This document shows positions 1-5,133 of a stretch of DNA of 10,124 bases, one piece after another. The notes under the pieces are model-generated. The model ran no database searches. It was not told the DNA's origin and was given only the letters and a program-made list of their open reading frames with translations. Origin of the DNA: Baffinella frigidus (lineage: Eukaryota; Cryptophyceae; Cryptomonadales; Baffinellaceae); the NCBI GenBank assembly GCA_026770585.1, contig MU646312.1, positions 1,385,639 through 1,395,762 of the forward strand, written 5' to 3'. The translations under genes and the position numbers were made by a program. The first letter of the stretch is position 1. The number at the start of each line of letters is the position of its first letter.

Positions 1-80
1 CCTAAACCCTACACCCTACACCCTACACCCTGAACCCTAAACCCTAAACCCTACACCCTACACCCTAAACTTTATACCCT
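1..80. repeat. Degenerate telomere-type array (CCCTAAA / CCCTACA)
   Basis: About eleven 7-bp units read CCCTAAA, CCCTACA or CCCTGAA. This is the C-rich strand of a TTTAGGG-type telomere repeat with variants. C-rich at the left edge is the orientation expected of a left chromosome end. However, the units are degenerate and further arrays of both orientations occur inside the window, so this is better read as subtelomeric or interstitial than as the functional terminus. Confidence 0.8.
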
Positions 81-152
81 AATTTGTGTTGCACATTTTG
101 TATAATTTGCGTTGCACATTTTGTGAAAAGTAATTTGCGTTGCACATTTTGT
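81..152. repeat. Three copies of a 21-bp repeat
   Basis: Three near-identical 21-mers begin at 81, 104 and 132 (core TTGCGTTGCACATTTTGT). Copies 2 and 3 are identical and copy 1 has one change (TTGTG for TTGCG). Spacings are 23 and 28 bp, so the array is irregular. It directly abuts the telomere-type array. No coding potential is seen. Confidence 0.8.
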
Positions 153-252
153 GAAAAACATAGGTTTCCCCGGATGAGCCTAATGGACGCACAAGTGCGG
201 CACTTTTAGATGCCGAGACGGTGTGCCCGCGGGAAGCTCAAGCCGTCCCTCC

Positions 253-357
253 TATCCCTTAAGTGGCCAGCCGGTCAAATTTGACCGCCAAGAGGTCCTA
301 GACAGGTCCTAGGGCCCTACGGTAGGGTGTATGAGCCTACTGGCCACTTAAGGGATA
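253..357 (-). mobile_element. MITE-1 copy 1 (TA-flanked foldback, 105 bp)
   Basis: Termini are TCCCTTAAGTGGCCAG and its exact inverse, each bordered by TA. Including the flanking CC/GG the inverted match is 20 bp and perfect (251-270 with 340-359). The interior is itself palindromic: GGTCAAATTTGACC, CCTAGGGCCCTA and CCTACGGTAGGG. It is inverted relative to the other three copies in the window, judged by the order of these internal blocks. TA target duplications with short terminal inverted repeats are typical of Tc1/mariner-derived (Stowaway-like) MITEs. It encodes nothing. Confidence 0.8.
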
Positions 358-359
358 GG

Positions 360-425
360 CCTATGCCTAGGGCCCTATGGTGATCCTACGGGGGCGCGGT
401 TTCTTATGAGTGAGGTAGCCCTGTA
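360..425 (+). mobile_element. MITE-2 partial copy (right half)
   Basis: This matches the right half of the complete MITE-2 at 1193-1314: the central CTAGGGCC block, then GGTTTCTTATGAG, GAGGTA and CCTGTA at the end. The left half is missing; the copy starts immediately beside MITE-1 copy 1. A weak left-arm-like stretch (TTACTCACGAGTAACCCC) lies at about 523-540, so the original element may have been rearranged. Confidence 0.55.
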
Positions 426-862
426 TTGTCGGTGGAACAGTGGTCTCGCGAAGACCTACCGATGCAGGGAGGTTCTATGCTCCTGGGCATGGCCCTACCG
501 TAGGACCCTACGGCGGTGCAGACCTTACTCACGAGTAACCCCCGTAGACTACAGGCAGACCCTTACTGTACAGTGCAGCCGTGCAGCTGATCAGCTGACC
601 CTAGGCCGATGAGGATACCCTTTAGCCGGTTTCTGCCGCGATCCTCTGCACCGGGGGGCATGAATGTGATCCGAAAGTAAGCATGGCTTTTCTGCAGAAC
701 AAGTTCCGGTGTCCGCCTATGTTGGGAGCTCGAAGAACCTAAAGGACCTGAAGGGGCCCTGCGACAGGCTTATTCCTAGAAGCCTAAGACGACGTCCAGA
801 CAGTGTGACCAATGGAAGCTCATGCGTTCTGCCACACCCGTCCGTGTGAGGGCGAGGATTAC
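426..862. other. Unassigned stretch, no gene recognised
   Basis: No reading frame here looks like a protein on either strand. Visible items are a perfect 14-bp palindrome CAGCTGATCAGCTG (584-597), a 10-bp palindrome ACTGTACAGT (564-573), and CCCTACCGTAGGACCCTA (493-510), which resembles the interior of MITE-1. CCCTTTAGCCGGTTTCT (617-633) recurs in near-identical form inside the predicted 36-nt intron at 9003-9038. GTAAGC (675-680) followed by TTTTCTGCAG (690-699) resembles splice signals on the plus strand but is too close together to be convincing. Confidence 0.5.
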
Positions 863-967
863 TATCCCTTAAGTGGCGAGTAGGCCCGTACGCCCTACCG
901 TAGGGCCCTAGGACCTGCCTAGGACCTCTTGGCGGTCAATTTTGACCGCGTCACCACTTAAGGGATA
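863..967 (+). mobile_element. MITE-1 copy 2
   Basis: The left end is TA-TCCCTTAAGTGGC and the right end CCACTTAAGGGA-TA, over 105 bp. Interior blocks CCCTACCGTAGGGCCCTAGG, CCTAGGACCTCTTGG and GGTCAATTTTGACC occur in the same order as copy 4. Base differences from the other copies show it is not a recent duplicate. Confidence 0.8.
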
Positions 968-1006
968 GACAGAGAGAGAGTGTGTTTTCTCTCTCGGCGC
1001 CCTTGC

Positions 1007-1058
1007 CGCGTGTGGCTGGCCGCCAGCCTCATGGTAGCGATTTCCCTTCTAGGTCCTG
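1007..1058 (+). pseudogene. Exon family F, plus-strand relic
   Basis: The plus-strand translation reads VWLAASLMVAISLLGP, a short hydrophobic, membrane-like segment. It matches the two minus-strand family F copies at 4541-4594 and 4618-4670 at DNA level (GTGTGG, GCC, AGCCTCA, GGTAG) and protein level (VWLA-SL-V). No acceptor AG lies directly before it, though a pyrimidine-rich stretch does (983-1006). Its 3' part has been amplified into the tandem repeat that follows. It is followed by a family H relic, giving order F then H, the same order as on the minus strand at 4670-4275. The parent gene is not recognised. Confidence 0.4.
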
Positions 1059-1120
1059 TAGCGATTTCCCTAGCGATTTAGCGATTTCCCTTCTAGTAGC
1101 GATTTCCCTTCTAGGTCCTG
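1035..1120. repeat. Tandem repeat of a 24-bp unit
   Basis: The unit TAGCGATTTCCCTTCTAGG plus TCCTG is complete at 1035-1058 and 1097-1120, with truncated versions between them (1059-1096). It starts inside the family F exon relic, so part of an exon-like sequence has become a local tandem repeat. Confidence 0.75.
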
Positions 1121-1170
1121 CTCACACACAGCCTCGGCGGGGGTGCAAACATGGTGCCAGGCCGTCTTGG
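1113..1170 (+). pseudogene. Exon family H, plus-strand relic
   Basis: AGCCTCGGCGGGG and the flanking bases match the minus-strand family H exon at 4275-4325. In the matching frame this copy reads LLTHSLGGGANM where the other reads LLRPSLGGEAYM, after which the two diverge. No donor site is clear. It directly follows the amplified family F relic. It probably belongs to the same decayed gene copy, here in the opposite orientation to the rest of the window. Confidence 0.35.
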
Positions 1171-1192
1171 TATCACCAAAGGTCTCTCTCGT

Positions 1193-1314
1193 TACAGGGG
1201 TACCTCGCTCATAAGAAACCCGCTCCTCCTAGGACCCTACAACAGGACTATGTCTAGGGCCATATGGTGGTCCTAGGGGAGGGGGCGGTTTCTTATGAGC
1301 GAGGTACCCCTGTA
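1193..1314. mobile_element. MITE-2, complete foldback (122 bp)
   Basis: Perfect 28-bp terminal inverted repeats lie at 1193-1220 and 1287-1314, beginning TACAGGGGTACCTCGC and ending in its inverse. Read as TA target duplication plus CAGGGG termini, this fits the Tc1/mariner superfamily pattern. The interior carries TCCTAGGA and CTAGGGCC blocks reminiscent of MITE-1. It has no coding capacity. A half copy is at 360-425. Confidence 0.8.
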
Positions 1315-1413
1315 CTGTTCGCGTATCGCTCACATGATCGCGGGGCTCGAGCGGGAAGAGAGACAGGGAGATCTTCTTGCAAATCCCTTTGTACTGTGTA
1401 ACCTAACAGCTCC

Positions 1414-1517
1414 TATCCCTTAGGTGGCCAGTAGGCTCATACGCCCTGAAGTAGGGCCCTAGGACCAGCCTAGGACCTCAGGCCCCCAAATTTGGAGGCC
1501 TGGTCACTTAAGGGATA
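1414..1517 (+). mobile_element. MITE-1 copy 3
   Basis: This 104-bp element is bounded by TA. The left terminus TCCCTTAGGTGGCCAG has one change from consensus; the right terminus is CACTTAAGGGA. Interior blocks are GTAGGGCCCTAGGACC, CCTAGGACCTC and a diverged central palindrome CCCCCAAATTTGGAGG. The altered TTAA in the left end argues against TTAA being the target duplication. Confidence 0.8.
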
Positions 1518-1582
1518 GCGATTTTGGAAACTCCGCGACGTTTGAAACGTTTACTCTACACTCGACTTGACGGACTCTTCTC

Positions 1583-1785
1583 AAGTTGACATGCTGGGTC
1601 CGTGGTACTCCCACGTCAACTTTGGAACTCTGTCAACTTCGTCAACTATGGAACTTATCTCATCCGTGGATCGTTCCCATCCCCTCAAGAGCGAGGTGGG
1701 CGTGGCCTTCGATGTGAGTGTAATGCAAAGCACCAAAGCACCACTTTGTCAACTTTGGAACTTCGTCAACTTTGTCAAGTTTGGA
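1583..1785. repeat. GTCAAC/GTTGAC-rich repeat region
   Basis: This contains the inverted unit AAGTTGAC (1583-1590), a 24-bp spacer starting ATGCTGGGT, then GTCAACTT (1615-1622). Tandem GTCAACTTTGGAACT-like units follow at 1629-1655 and 1748-1782. The same inverted unit occurs at 10065-10104 with an identical spacer length, and a shortened one at 5516-5547. No gene is recognised between them. Confidence 0.65.
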
Positions 1786-1848
1786 GCGTCGACGCGAGGA
1801 CGGCGCGCGAGAGGGCGAAGCAGACCGTGACGATGTCGAACGCCGCAA
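1786..1848 (-). pseudogene. Exon family K copy 1, membrane-like segment
   Basis: Reading the minus strand, an acceptor-like CCCTAAACAG is followed by an open stretch translating as AAFDIVTVCFALSRAVLAST, preceded by a split V codon. It is hydrophobic enough for one membrane segment. A stop follows at 1775-1777 and I see no GT donor just after the exon, so the copy may be truncated. Two shorter K copies at 1975-1991 and 2099-2120 share the first 17-22 bases and also have AG immediately upstream. The acceptor falls at the junction with telomere-type sequence. The parent protein is not recognised. Confidence 0.4.
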
Positions 1849-1974
1849 CTGTTTAGGGTTCAGGTTTTTTTTTATGGAAGGTCGTGGGAAGTTGACTTTC
1901 GATGGAAGGTCCGTAGTCCACCGTGTGGCTTACAGTTCTTGATGTGGAACCTGAAACCTGAAACTCTAAACCCT

Positions 1975-1991
1975 GATGTCGAACGCCGTAA
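1975..1991 (-). pseudogene. Exon family K copy 2 (5' end only)
   Basis: Seventeen bases matching the start of K copy 1 (TTACGGCGTTCGACATC) lie directly after the AG of a predicted 36-nt intron. The frame TAFDI agrees with AAFDI in copy 1. Homology stops and telomere-type CCCTGA/CCCTAA sequence begins. Confidence 0.4.
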
Positions 1992-2027
1992 CTGTCCCAC
2001 ACCAAGAATCGTGAGAGTTTTACTTAC
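1992..2027 (-). other. Predicted 36-nt spliceosomal intron
   Basis: On the minus strand the donor is GTG|GTAAGTA and the acceptor is GGTGTGGGACAG|TT, exactly 36 nt apart. The AG lies at the position where family K copies begin, which supports it being a real exon boundary. The upstream exon would contain the stretch 2028-2099 in the frame ending PRSPPS before the split V codon. A second predicted intron of exactly 36 nt with a GTAAGTA donor lies at 9003-9038. Splicing itself cannot be shown from sequence. Confidence 0.5.
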
Positions 2028-2098
2028 CACTCGGTGGGCTTCGAGGGTTTCGGATTTGAACTTGGGGCCGGATTCTGGGGTGTTACGGGACCAAATTT

Positions 2099-2120
2099 GT
2101 GACGATGTCGAACGCTGCAA
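2099..2120 (-). pseudogene. Exon family K copy 3 (5' end)
   Basis: After CCCTAAGCAG the minus strand reads TTGCAGCGTTCGACATCGTC (AAFDIVT), matching K copy 1, then diverges into NLVP and a stop. As with the other K copies, the acceptor AG sits at the junction with a telomere-type array. Confidence 0.4.
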
Positions 2121-2123
2121 CTG

Positions 2124-2190
2124 CTTAGGGTTTAGGGTTTAGGGTTTAGGGTTTAGAGTTTAAGGTTTAGGGCTCAGTCAGGGCTCAGGG
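2124..2190. repeat. Short TTTAGGG array
   Basis: About four perfect TTTAGGG units (2126-2153) decay into TTTAGAG, TTTAAGG and GGGCTCAG variants. This is the G-rich strand, opposite in orientation to the array at 1-80. Confidence 0.85.
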
Positions 2191-2246
2191 TTGCCTGCGC
2201 CACGCTAAATTTAGGTCAAACATCAGAGTTCAATGCCAAACGCCGC

Positions 2247-2629
2247 CCACACGAGGATGCTAGAGAGGCCTATTTAAAACCAATGTGCTCTTAAAAGTGG
2301 GCATGTGTGTAGTAACTTTCATTGATTGGTCACGTAACTAGCCATAAGTAGGCCAGGTACGAGGTTGGAACACCTATTCTGGTACAAATTCTTACAACCC
2401 CACATGTAAATGGGGTGCTCTAGCATTCTCGAGTGGGTTGCCCACTCGAGAATGCTAGAGCACCCTATTTACATGTGGGGTTGTAAGAATTTGTGCCAGG
2501 ATAAGGTACGTTATCTCGTGACTGTGTACGTTTCGCACAGGAACGTGACCAAACTCTCAACTCTCGAAAGATACTACACAAATGCCCACTTGTAAAACTA
2601 TCTCGGTTTTAAATATGCCCCTCGTGTGG
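2247..2629. mobile_element. Foldback element, 383 bp, symmetric around 2439
   Basis: The ends CCACACGAGG (2247-2256) and CCTCGTGTGG (2620-2629) are inverse. Matching inner blocks follow in inverse order: TATTTAAAACC with GGTTTTAAATA, AAGTGGGCAT with ATGCCCACTT, GTAGTA-CTTTC with GAAAG-TACTAC, and TGGTCACGT with ACGTGACCA. The outer arms are diverged and contain indels, whereas the centre (2379-2499) is nearly perfect. No target duplication is obvious. The ORF-like stretch 2410-2595 lies wholly in the palindrome and is not credible. Confidence 0.7.
2379..2499 (+). ncRNA. Perfect 59-bp-stem hairpin (possible small-RNA precursor)
   Basis: Bases 2379-2437 pair with 2441-2499 around a 3-nt loop (TTG). 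In plus-strand RNA every position pairs: there are 57 Watson-Crick pairs and two G-U pairs (2383 with 2495, 2412 with 2466). In minus-strand RNA the same two sites would be A-C mismatches. Such a stem is a good Dicer-type substrate in principle, but it may equally be a recently duplicated palindrome core of the foldback element. Transcription is unknown. Confidence 0.35.
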
Positions 2630-2661
2630 ACTGTTCCACATCAGGTCACAAACTAGATTTG

Positions 2662-2753
2662 CAAGGTTGAGGCTCCCTCCGTTTGAAAGTGTTTCCTGGT
2701 ACAAATGAAACATTGTTGCGCACGGCAATGGCTCCAACTGCTGACTTTTGGCG
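2662..2753 (-). repeat. Dispersed repeat R, copy 1
   Basis: This matches 5797-5886: CAAGGTTGAGG, GTGTTTCCTGGTACAAA, AATGGCTCCAA and GCTGACTTTTGGCG occur in the same order with small indels. At 5797-5886 the repeat lies immediately upstream (minus strand) of an exon D acceptor, so it looks like intron sequence. Here it lies alone, followed by a hairpin. Confidence 0.7.
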
Positions 2754-2770
2754 TGTTTCGCCAAAAGTCA
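2742..2770. other. Perfect 12-bp hairpin
   Basis: TGACTTTTGGCG (2742-2753) and CGCCAAAAGTCA (2759-2770) form a perfect stem with a 5-nt loop, using the last bases of repeat R as one arm. The other copy of repeat R lacks the second arm. Confidence 0.7.
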
Positions 2771-2807
2771 CTTTGGGCGTGTTTCCTGGGGAGAAATCCC
2801 ATCATTT

Positions 2808-2985
2808 TGTTGGGGGGGGAATCTCATGATTATGGATTAGTCCAACTGCATTCCGAGAGGCCGTTACTGAGGGAGAACAAAATGTGCATAGGGGGAGGGG
2901 GGTTAGGGGGGCCACAGAACAAGAGGATTTGAGAGGAGCGATAACGAACTGTGTCTAGGGGTTAGGGGGGGGAGGGGGGGAGGGT
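2808..2985. repeat. G-run region with quadruplex potential
   Basis: Runs of G occur at 2812-2819, 2889-2913 (GGGGGAGGGGGGTTAGGGGG) and 2957-2985. The last two each have four or more runs of at least four G within 30 bases, which suits G-quadruplex formation on the plus strand. No protein-like reading frame is visible in 2771-3078. Confidence 0.6.
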
Positions 2986-3100
2986 GCCGAAAAACATGAG
3001 GAAAGCGCCGGAATGCAGCCTATCGTACTGGGTTTCTGCTCCAAATGTATTCCATGGTGAACCCGGTTTTACTCAAGGTAGAGGTGGTGTTGAGGGGAAC

Positions 3101-3125
3101 CGGTGAACAAGAGGAACGCGCCGGC
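3101..3125 (-). pseudogene. Exon family E copy 3 (3' end only)
   Basis: The minus strand reads GCGTTCCTCTTGTTCACCG|GTTCCCC, identical to the end of exon E copy 1 including the donor position, and translating AFLLFT. The front half is missing. The intron side (CCCCTCAACACCACCTCTACC) also matches that of copy 1. The shared block 3079-3125 with 3224-3271 is a direct repeat of about 47 bp. Confidence 0.4.
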
Positions 3126-3132
3126 GCGTTAC

Positions 3133-3224
3133 ACGCAAGGCAGTCACGACCGACCATCTGGCTTCGGCGTCCGCGTGACCGGTCACGCGGGCGCTCACGA
3201 GCCTGCCGGCGGGGCTGTTCCACG
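3133..3224 (-). repeat. Repeat J copy 1, with 20-bp palindrome
   Basis: This ~90-bp segment is about 90% identical to 8814-8902. Both contain the perfect palindrome CCGCGTGACCGGTCACGCGG (3171-3190 here). All six frames are open over parts of it. The most protein-like minus-strand frame reads NSPAGRLVSARVTGHADAEA, but nucleotide conservation covers all frames, so coding is unproven. In both copies it lies 32-35 nt beyond a family E or B donor and follows GGAACAG, so it could be a further exon. Confidence 0.6.
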
Positions 3225-3246
3225 TAGAGGTGGGGTTGAGGGTAAC

Positions 3247-3304
3247 CGGTGAACAAGAGGAACGCGCCGACGGCGATGGGACCGATGACGCCGTTGCTGA
3301 ACAC
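3247..3304 (-). CDS. Exon family E copy 1, membrane-like exon (58 nt)
   Basis: On the minus strand the acceptor CCCAAACAG|GTG opens an exon translating VFSNGVIGPIAVGAFLLFT, and it ends ACCG|GTTACC. Length is 58 nt: 19 codons plus one base, entering in phase 0 and leaving in phase 1. The peptide is hydrophobic and suits one membrane segment. Copy 2 (3581-3619) keeps the acceptor and 5' half; copy 3 (3101-3125) keeps the 3' half and donor. It is not attached to an identifiable full gene and the product is unknown. It could be an intact exon or a relic. Confidence 0.4.
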
Positions 3305-3329
3305 CTGTTTGGGATGTGTGGCGTCAGGG

Positions 3330-3455
3330 GTTCGGGTTTGAACCCTAAACCTGAACCGTCAACCGTCAACCCTCAACCACTAGAACCACACCTAAACCCT
3401 CAACCCTCAACCCAACACGGGTTTTCCGGGTTTAGGGTTCAGGGCACACCACGTT
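3330..3455. repeat. Degenerate CCCTAAA/CCCTCAA array with short inverted G-rich tail
   Basis: GAACCCTAAACCTGAACC, GTCAACC and CCCTCAACC units run to about 3415, followed by GGGTTTAGGGTTCAGGG (3428-3444) in the opposite orientation. This is a small version of the larger inverted array at 7477-8215. Confidence 0.7.
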
Positions 3456-3465
3456 GAACGTGTGC

Positions 3466-3510
3466 CACGCAAGGGCACACGTATTCAGAGAAGTTCAGAG
3501 AAGAGAACCC
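3466..3510. repeat. Direct repeat with 3788-3812
   Basis: GGGCACACGTATTCAGAGAAG (split by one change) recurs at 3789-3810 as GGGCACACGTGTTCAGAGAAG with one difference. Within this copy TTCAGAGAAG is doubled. The two copies flank the E2/H2 relics and the TTTAGGG array. Confidence 0.7.
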
Positions 3511-3524
3511 TGTGTTAACACTGC

Positions 3525-3567
3525 CCCGGCCGCCGTGTATGCACCCCCCCACTCGAGGCTGGCCATG
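3525..3567 (-). pseudogene. Exon family H copy 2, diverged
   Basis: The minus strand matches exon H copy 1 (4275-4325) over GCCAGCCTCG, GCATACA and GGCGGCCG, with a run of G inserted in the middle. The matching frame reads MASLEWGGAYTAAGAVL against RPSLGGEAYMAAVL. It directly follows the truncated exon E copy 2 on the minus strand, so two unrelated exon pieces are fused without an intron. This looks like a relic. Confidence 0.35.
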
Positions 3568-3580
3568 CCCTTTCCTGAAA

Positions 3581-3619
3581 GCCGACGGTGATGGGACCGA
3601 TGACGCCGTTGCTGAATAC
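3581..3619 (-). pseudogene. Exon family E copy 2 (5' half)
   Basis: The acceptor CCCTCAACAG|GTATTCAGC is followed by VFSNGVIGPITVG, matching exon E copy 1 except for one substitution in the middle; homology stops where copy 1 continues AFLLFT. The upstream AG is supplied by telomere-variant CCCTCAA sequence. Confidence 0.4.
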
Positions 3620-3624
3620 CTGTT

Positions 3625-3790
3625 GAGGGTTTGAGGTTTTGGGGTTTAGGGTTTAGAGTTTTGGGTTTAGGGTTTAGGGTTTAGGGGTTAGGGTTTAGGG
3701 TTTAGGGTTTAGGGTTTAGGGTTTAGGGTTTAGGGTTTAGGGTTTAGGGTTTAGGGTTTAGGGTTCAAGGTTTAGGGATGAGGGTTTAGG
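3625..3790. repeat. TTTAGGG array
   Basis: Degenerate units (TTTGAGG, TTTTGGGG, TTTAGAG) lead into about eleven uninterrupted TTTAGGG units (about 3688-3764), then decay again (TTCAAGG, GATGAGGG). This is the longest pure TTTAGGG run in the window. Confidence 0.9.
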
Positions 3791-3828
3791 GCACACGTGT
3801 TCAGAGAAGAGAGAGACCATTATTGATC

Positions 3829-4268
3829 CACTACTAGCGGGAAGATTTTGCTAAAAGTCAACTCCCACACAAACAGTCAACTTCCGGATCCGAACACGCC
3901 AGATTCTAGCACTGCACTGCTAGGGCGAAGTTTTTTTATTAGTCAACTCAAGGCGAAAATCGAAAATCGAAGTATACCAATGGTGTATCTCGTTTCTAAA
4001 GTTGACATATTTGTGGTGGTGTTGACTTCTACAAAATATCCGGATTCGCAGTGCACTGCCTGCGCGGTGTTCTGGCGCGTCCTTAAAAGTATTTAGGAGC
4101 AGAAATCCAGTACAAAAGGGCGAATAGAAAGCCTTTAGTGCGAGCCAGAATAAAACTCAGGCAGGGCTAGAGATTGGCGCCCCCGTCTACTCAGTAGACG
4201 GTTTCTATGGGGGTTGACTTTAGAACAATCTTGGGGTTGACTTTAGAAAAATCTTCCCGCTAGTGGTG
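3829..4268. mobile_element. MITE-3, 440-bp TIR element
   Basis: The left terminus (3829-3862) and the inverse of the right terminus (4236-4268) share CAC-ACTAGCGGGAAGATTTT, CTAAA and GTCAAC, with two substitutions and one indel in 34 bases. TA sits at both ends of the GCGGGAAGATTTT core, so a TA target duplication is possible. Inside are a second inverted pair (AAGTCAAC...GTCAACTT, about 3854-3884 with 4000-4031), repeated GGGGTTGACTTTAGAA units (4210-4249) and a hairpin CCGTCTACT/AGTAGACGG (4183-4201). The 82-codon open frame at 3848-4096 runs through these repeats and resembles no protein I know. Confidence 0.65.
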
Positions 4269-4274
4269 AAAGAC

Positions 4275-4325
4275 CAACACGGCCGCCATGTATGCCTCCC
4301 CGCCGAGGCTGGGTCTGAGCAGGGC
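4275..4325 (-). CDS. Exon family H copy 1 (51 nt)
   Basis: On the minus strand ACCTCTCTCCAG|GCC is a good acceptor. The exon translates ALLRPSLGGEAYMAAVL and ends GTGTTG|GTCTTTC, 17 codons with phase 0 at both ends. The donor lies just 6 bases from the terminal repeat of MITE-3, so that element occupies the 5' end of the downstream intron. Relatives are a diverged copy at 3525-3567, a plus-strand relic at 1113-1170 and a shared 3' end at 6884-6897. The product is unknown. Confidence 0.35.
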
Positions 4326-4408
4326 CTGGAGAGAGGTCATGTGCACTTGTTGGATTTAACAAAGGTCTCTTGCCAGCCGCTATCGAGCGAATTTGGCACG
4401 AAATCAAT

Positions 4409-4440
4409 AGCCAAGGTCGAAAAATCGACCTTGGCTTTTC
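4409..4440. other. Perfect 12-bp hairpin followed by T-run
   Basis: AGCCAAGGTCGA (4409-4420), loop AAAA, TCGACCTTGGCT (4425-4436), then TTTC. It has the shape of a bacterial intrinsic terminator, but nothing else here is bacterial. A similar GGTCG/CGACC hairpin with a T-run is at 7114-7136. Confidence 0.6.
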
Positions 4441-4540
4441 CGTAGGAACCCCCTATGCCCCTGCGGTAGGGCCTATGGATTACGTTTAGATGGACTGTTC
4501 CCTTCTCGCTCGGCAGCGGGACGGAACTCGCAAAGGCCCA

Positions 4541-4670
4541 GGAGTCGGAAGGAAGGGGAAACTACCGTGAGGCTGGGGGCCAACCACACGTGGCAGGGGC
4601 TCACGACCCAGCCCTAAGGAGTCGGAAGGAAGGGGAAACTACCGTGAGACAGGCGGCCCACCACATTGTG
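4541..4670 (-). pseudogene. Exon family F, two tandem minus-strand copies
   Basis: Two copies, 4541-4594 and 4618-4670, are offset by exactly 77 bp and share the 31-bp core around GGAGTCGGAAGGAAGG and GGAAACTACCGTGAG. On the minus strand they read VWLAPSLTVVSPSFRLL and MWWAACLTVVSPSFRLL. The plus-strand relic at 1007-1058 reads VWLAASLMVAISLL, which supports this frame. No GT donor sits at the common end, so boundaries are uncertain. They precede exon H copy 1 on the minus strand, the same F-then-H order as at 1007-1170. Confidence 0.4.
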
Positions 4671-4677
4671 ATCCAAT

Positions 4678-4835
4678 GGCTCCAATTTCCCAATAGCTCC
4701 AACAGCTCGAAAGGCCCCAATAGCTCCAATAGCTGAATTGAAGCTATCAGGAAACCGTTTCCTAACAGCTCCAATTTACTCATAGCTCCAATCCCTCCAA
4801 TCCCTCCAATCCCTCAAATAGCACCAACAGCGCCA
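4678..4835. repeat. AATAGCTCC minisatellite, forward block
   Basis: Nine-base units around AATAGCTCC run from 4678 to about 4735 and again from 4761, drifting into CCAATCCCT units at 4788-4816. An inverted block of the same unit is at 4899-5000, with the exon D copy 7 fragment between them. Confidence 0.8.
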
Positions 4836-4861
4836 CTTGTCAAACGACTCAAACAGCTCAC

Positions 4862-4893
4862 CCGGTAGACTTCCTTCACATACTGCACCCACG
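4862..4893 (-). pseudogene. Exon family D copy 7 (3' end and donor)
   Basis: The minus strand reads TGGGTGCAGTATGTGAAGG and on to CGG|GTGAGC, translating WVQYVKEVYR. The intact copy at 5022-5133 ends WVQYIRELFR with the same CGG|GTGAGC donor. The substitutions are mostly conservative (I/V, R/K, L/V, F/Y), the pattern left by protein-level constraint before duplication. The upstream part is missing and replaced by minisatellite. Confidence 0.45.
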
Positions 4894-4898
4894 TCGTT

Positions 4899-5000
4899 AT
4901 GGGAGCTATTGGTGATATCGGAACTATTTGAGCTATTGGAGCTACTAAAGCTATCGGCGCTATTTGAGCTATTGGAGCTATCGGCGCTATCTGAGCTCTT
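4899..5000. repeat. GGAGCTATT minisatellite, inverted block
   Basis: Nine-base units around GGAGCTATT, TGAGCTATT and CGGCGCTAT form the inverse of the block at 4678-4835. The two could fold into a long imperfect stem. On the minus strand the block lies inside the intron that would follow exon D copy 6, whose donor is at 5016-5021. Confidence 0.8.
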
Positions 5001-5021
5001 GGGGGCGTTTGAAAGGCTCAC

Positions 5022-5133
5022 CCGGAATAGTTCCCGGATGTACTGGACCCACATCTCGCCGAAAGAGTGGAAGTGGATCAGCGAATGGTTGAATAACGCG
5101 AGCATGAACAGCGCCGCACCCGCGAGCAGACAC
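5022..5133 (-). CDS. Exon family D copy 6, intact membrane-like exon (112 nt)
   Basis: This is the best single exon in the window. The minus strand has a textbook acceptor (CCTTTTTCCTCAG|GTG) and a strong donor (TTCCGG|GTGAGC). The exon is one base plus 37 codons. It starts CLLAGAALFMLALFNHSL, a membrane segment, continues IHFHSFGEM and ends WVQYIRELFR, an amphipathic tail. Six other partial copies surround it (4862-4893, 5244-5308, 5555-5609, 5749-5765, 5897-5960, 5991-6007). The frame also stays open into the following minisatellite (Ser/Asn-rich), which I take as chance. The family is not recognised; a channel or transporter segment is possible. Confidence 0.5.

Noticed and set aside
1-80. 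True chromosome end
   Set aside because: Orientation fits, but the units are degenerate and similar arrays recur inside the window in both orientations, so a functional terminus cannot be claimed.
253-357. piggyBac-type element with TTAA target duplication
   Set aside because: TTAA occurs near both ends, but TATCCC outside it is conserved in all copies, and TTAA is mutated in copies 3 and 4, so TA is the better boundary.
3133-3224. Arg-rich protein (RPRDRSRGRSRACRRG) shared with 8838-8902
   Set aside because: The shared peptide follows from a shared DNA repeat containing a palindrome; all frames are conserved equally.
3848-4096. 82-codon plus-strand frame inside MITE-3
   Set aside because: It runs across the element's inverted repeats and resembles no transposase or other family I know.
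4409-4440. Bacterial rho-independent terminator
   Set aside because: The shape fits, but there is no adjacent bacterial-type gene and the setting is eukaryotic.
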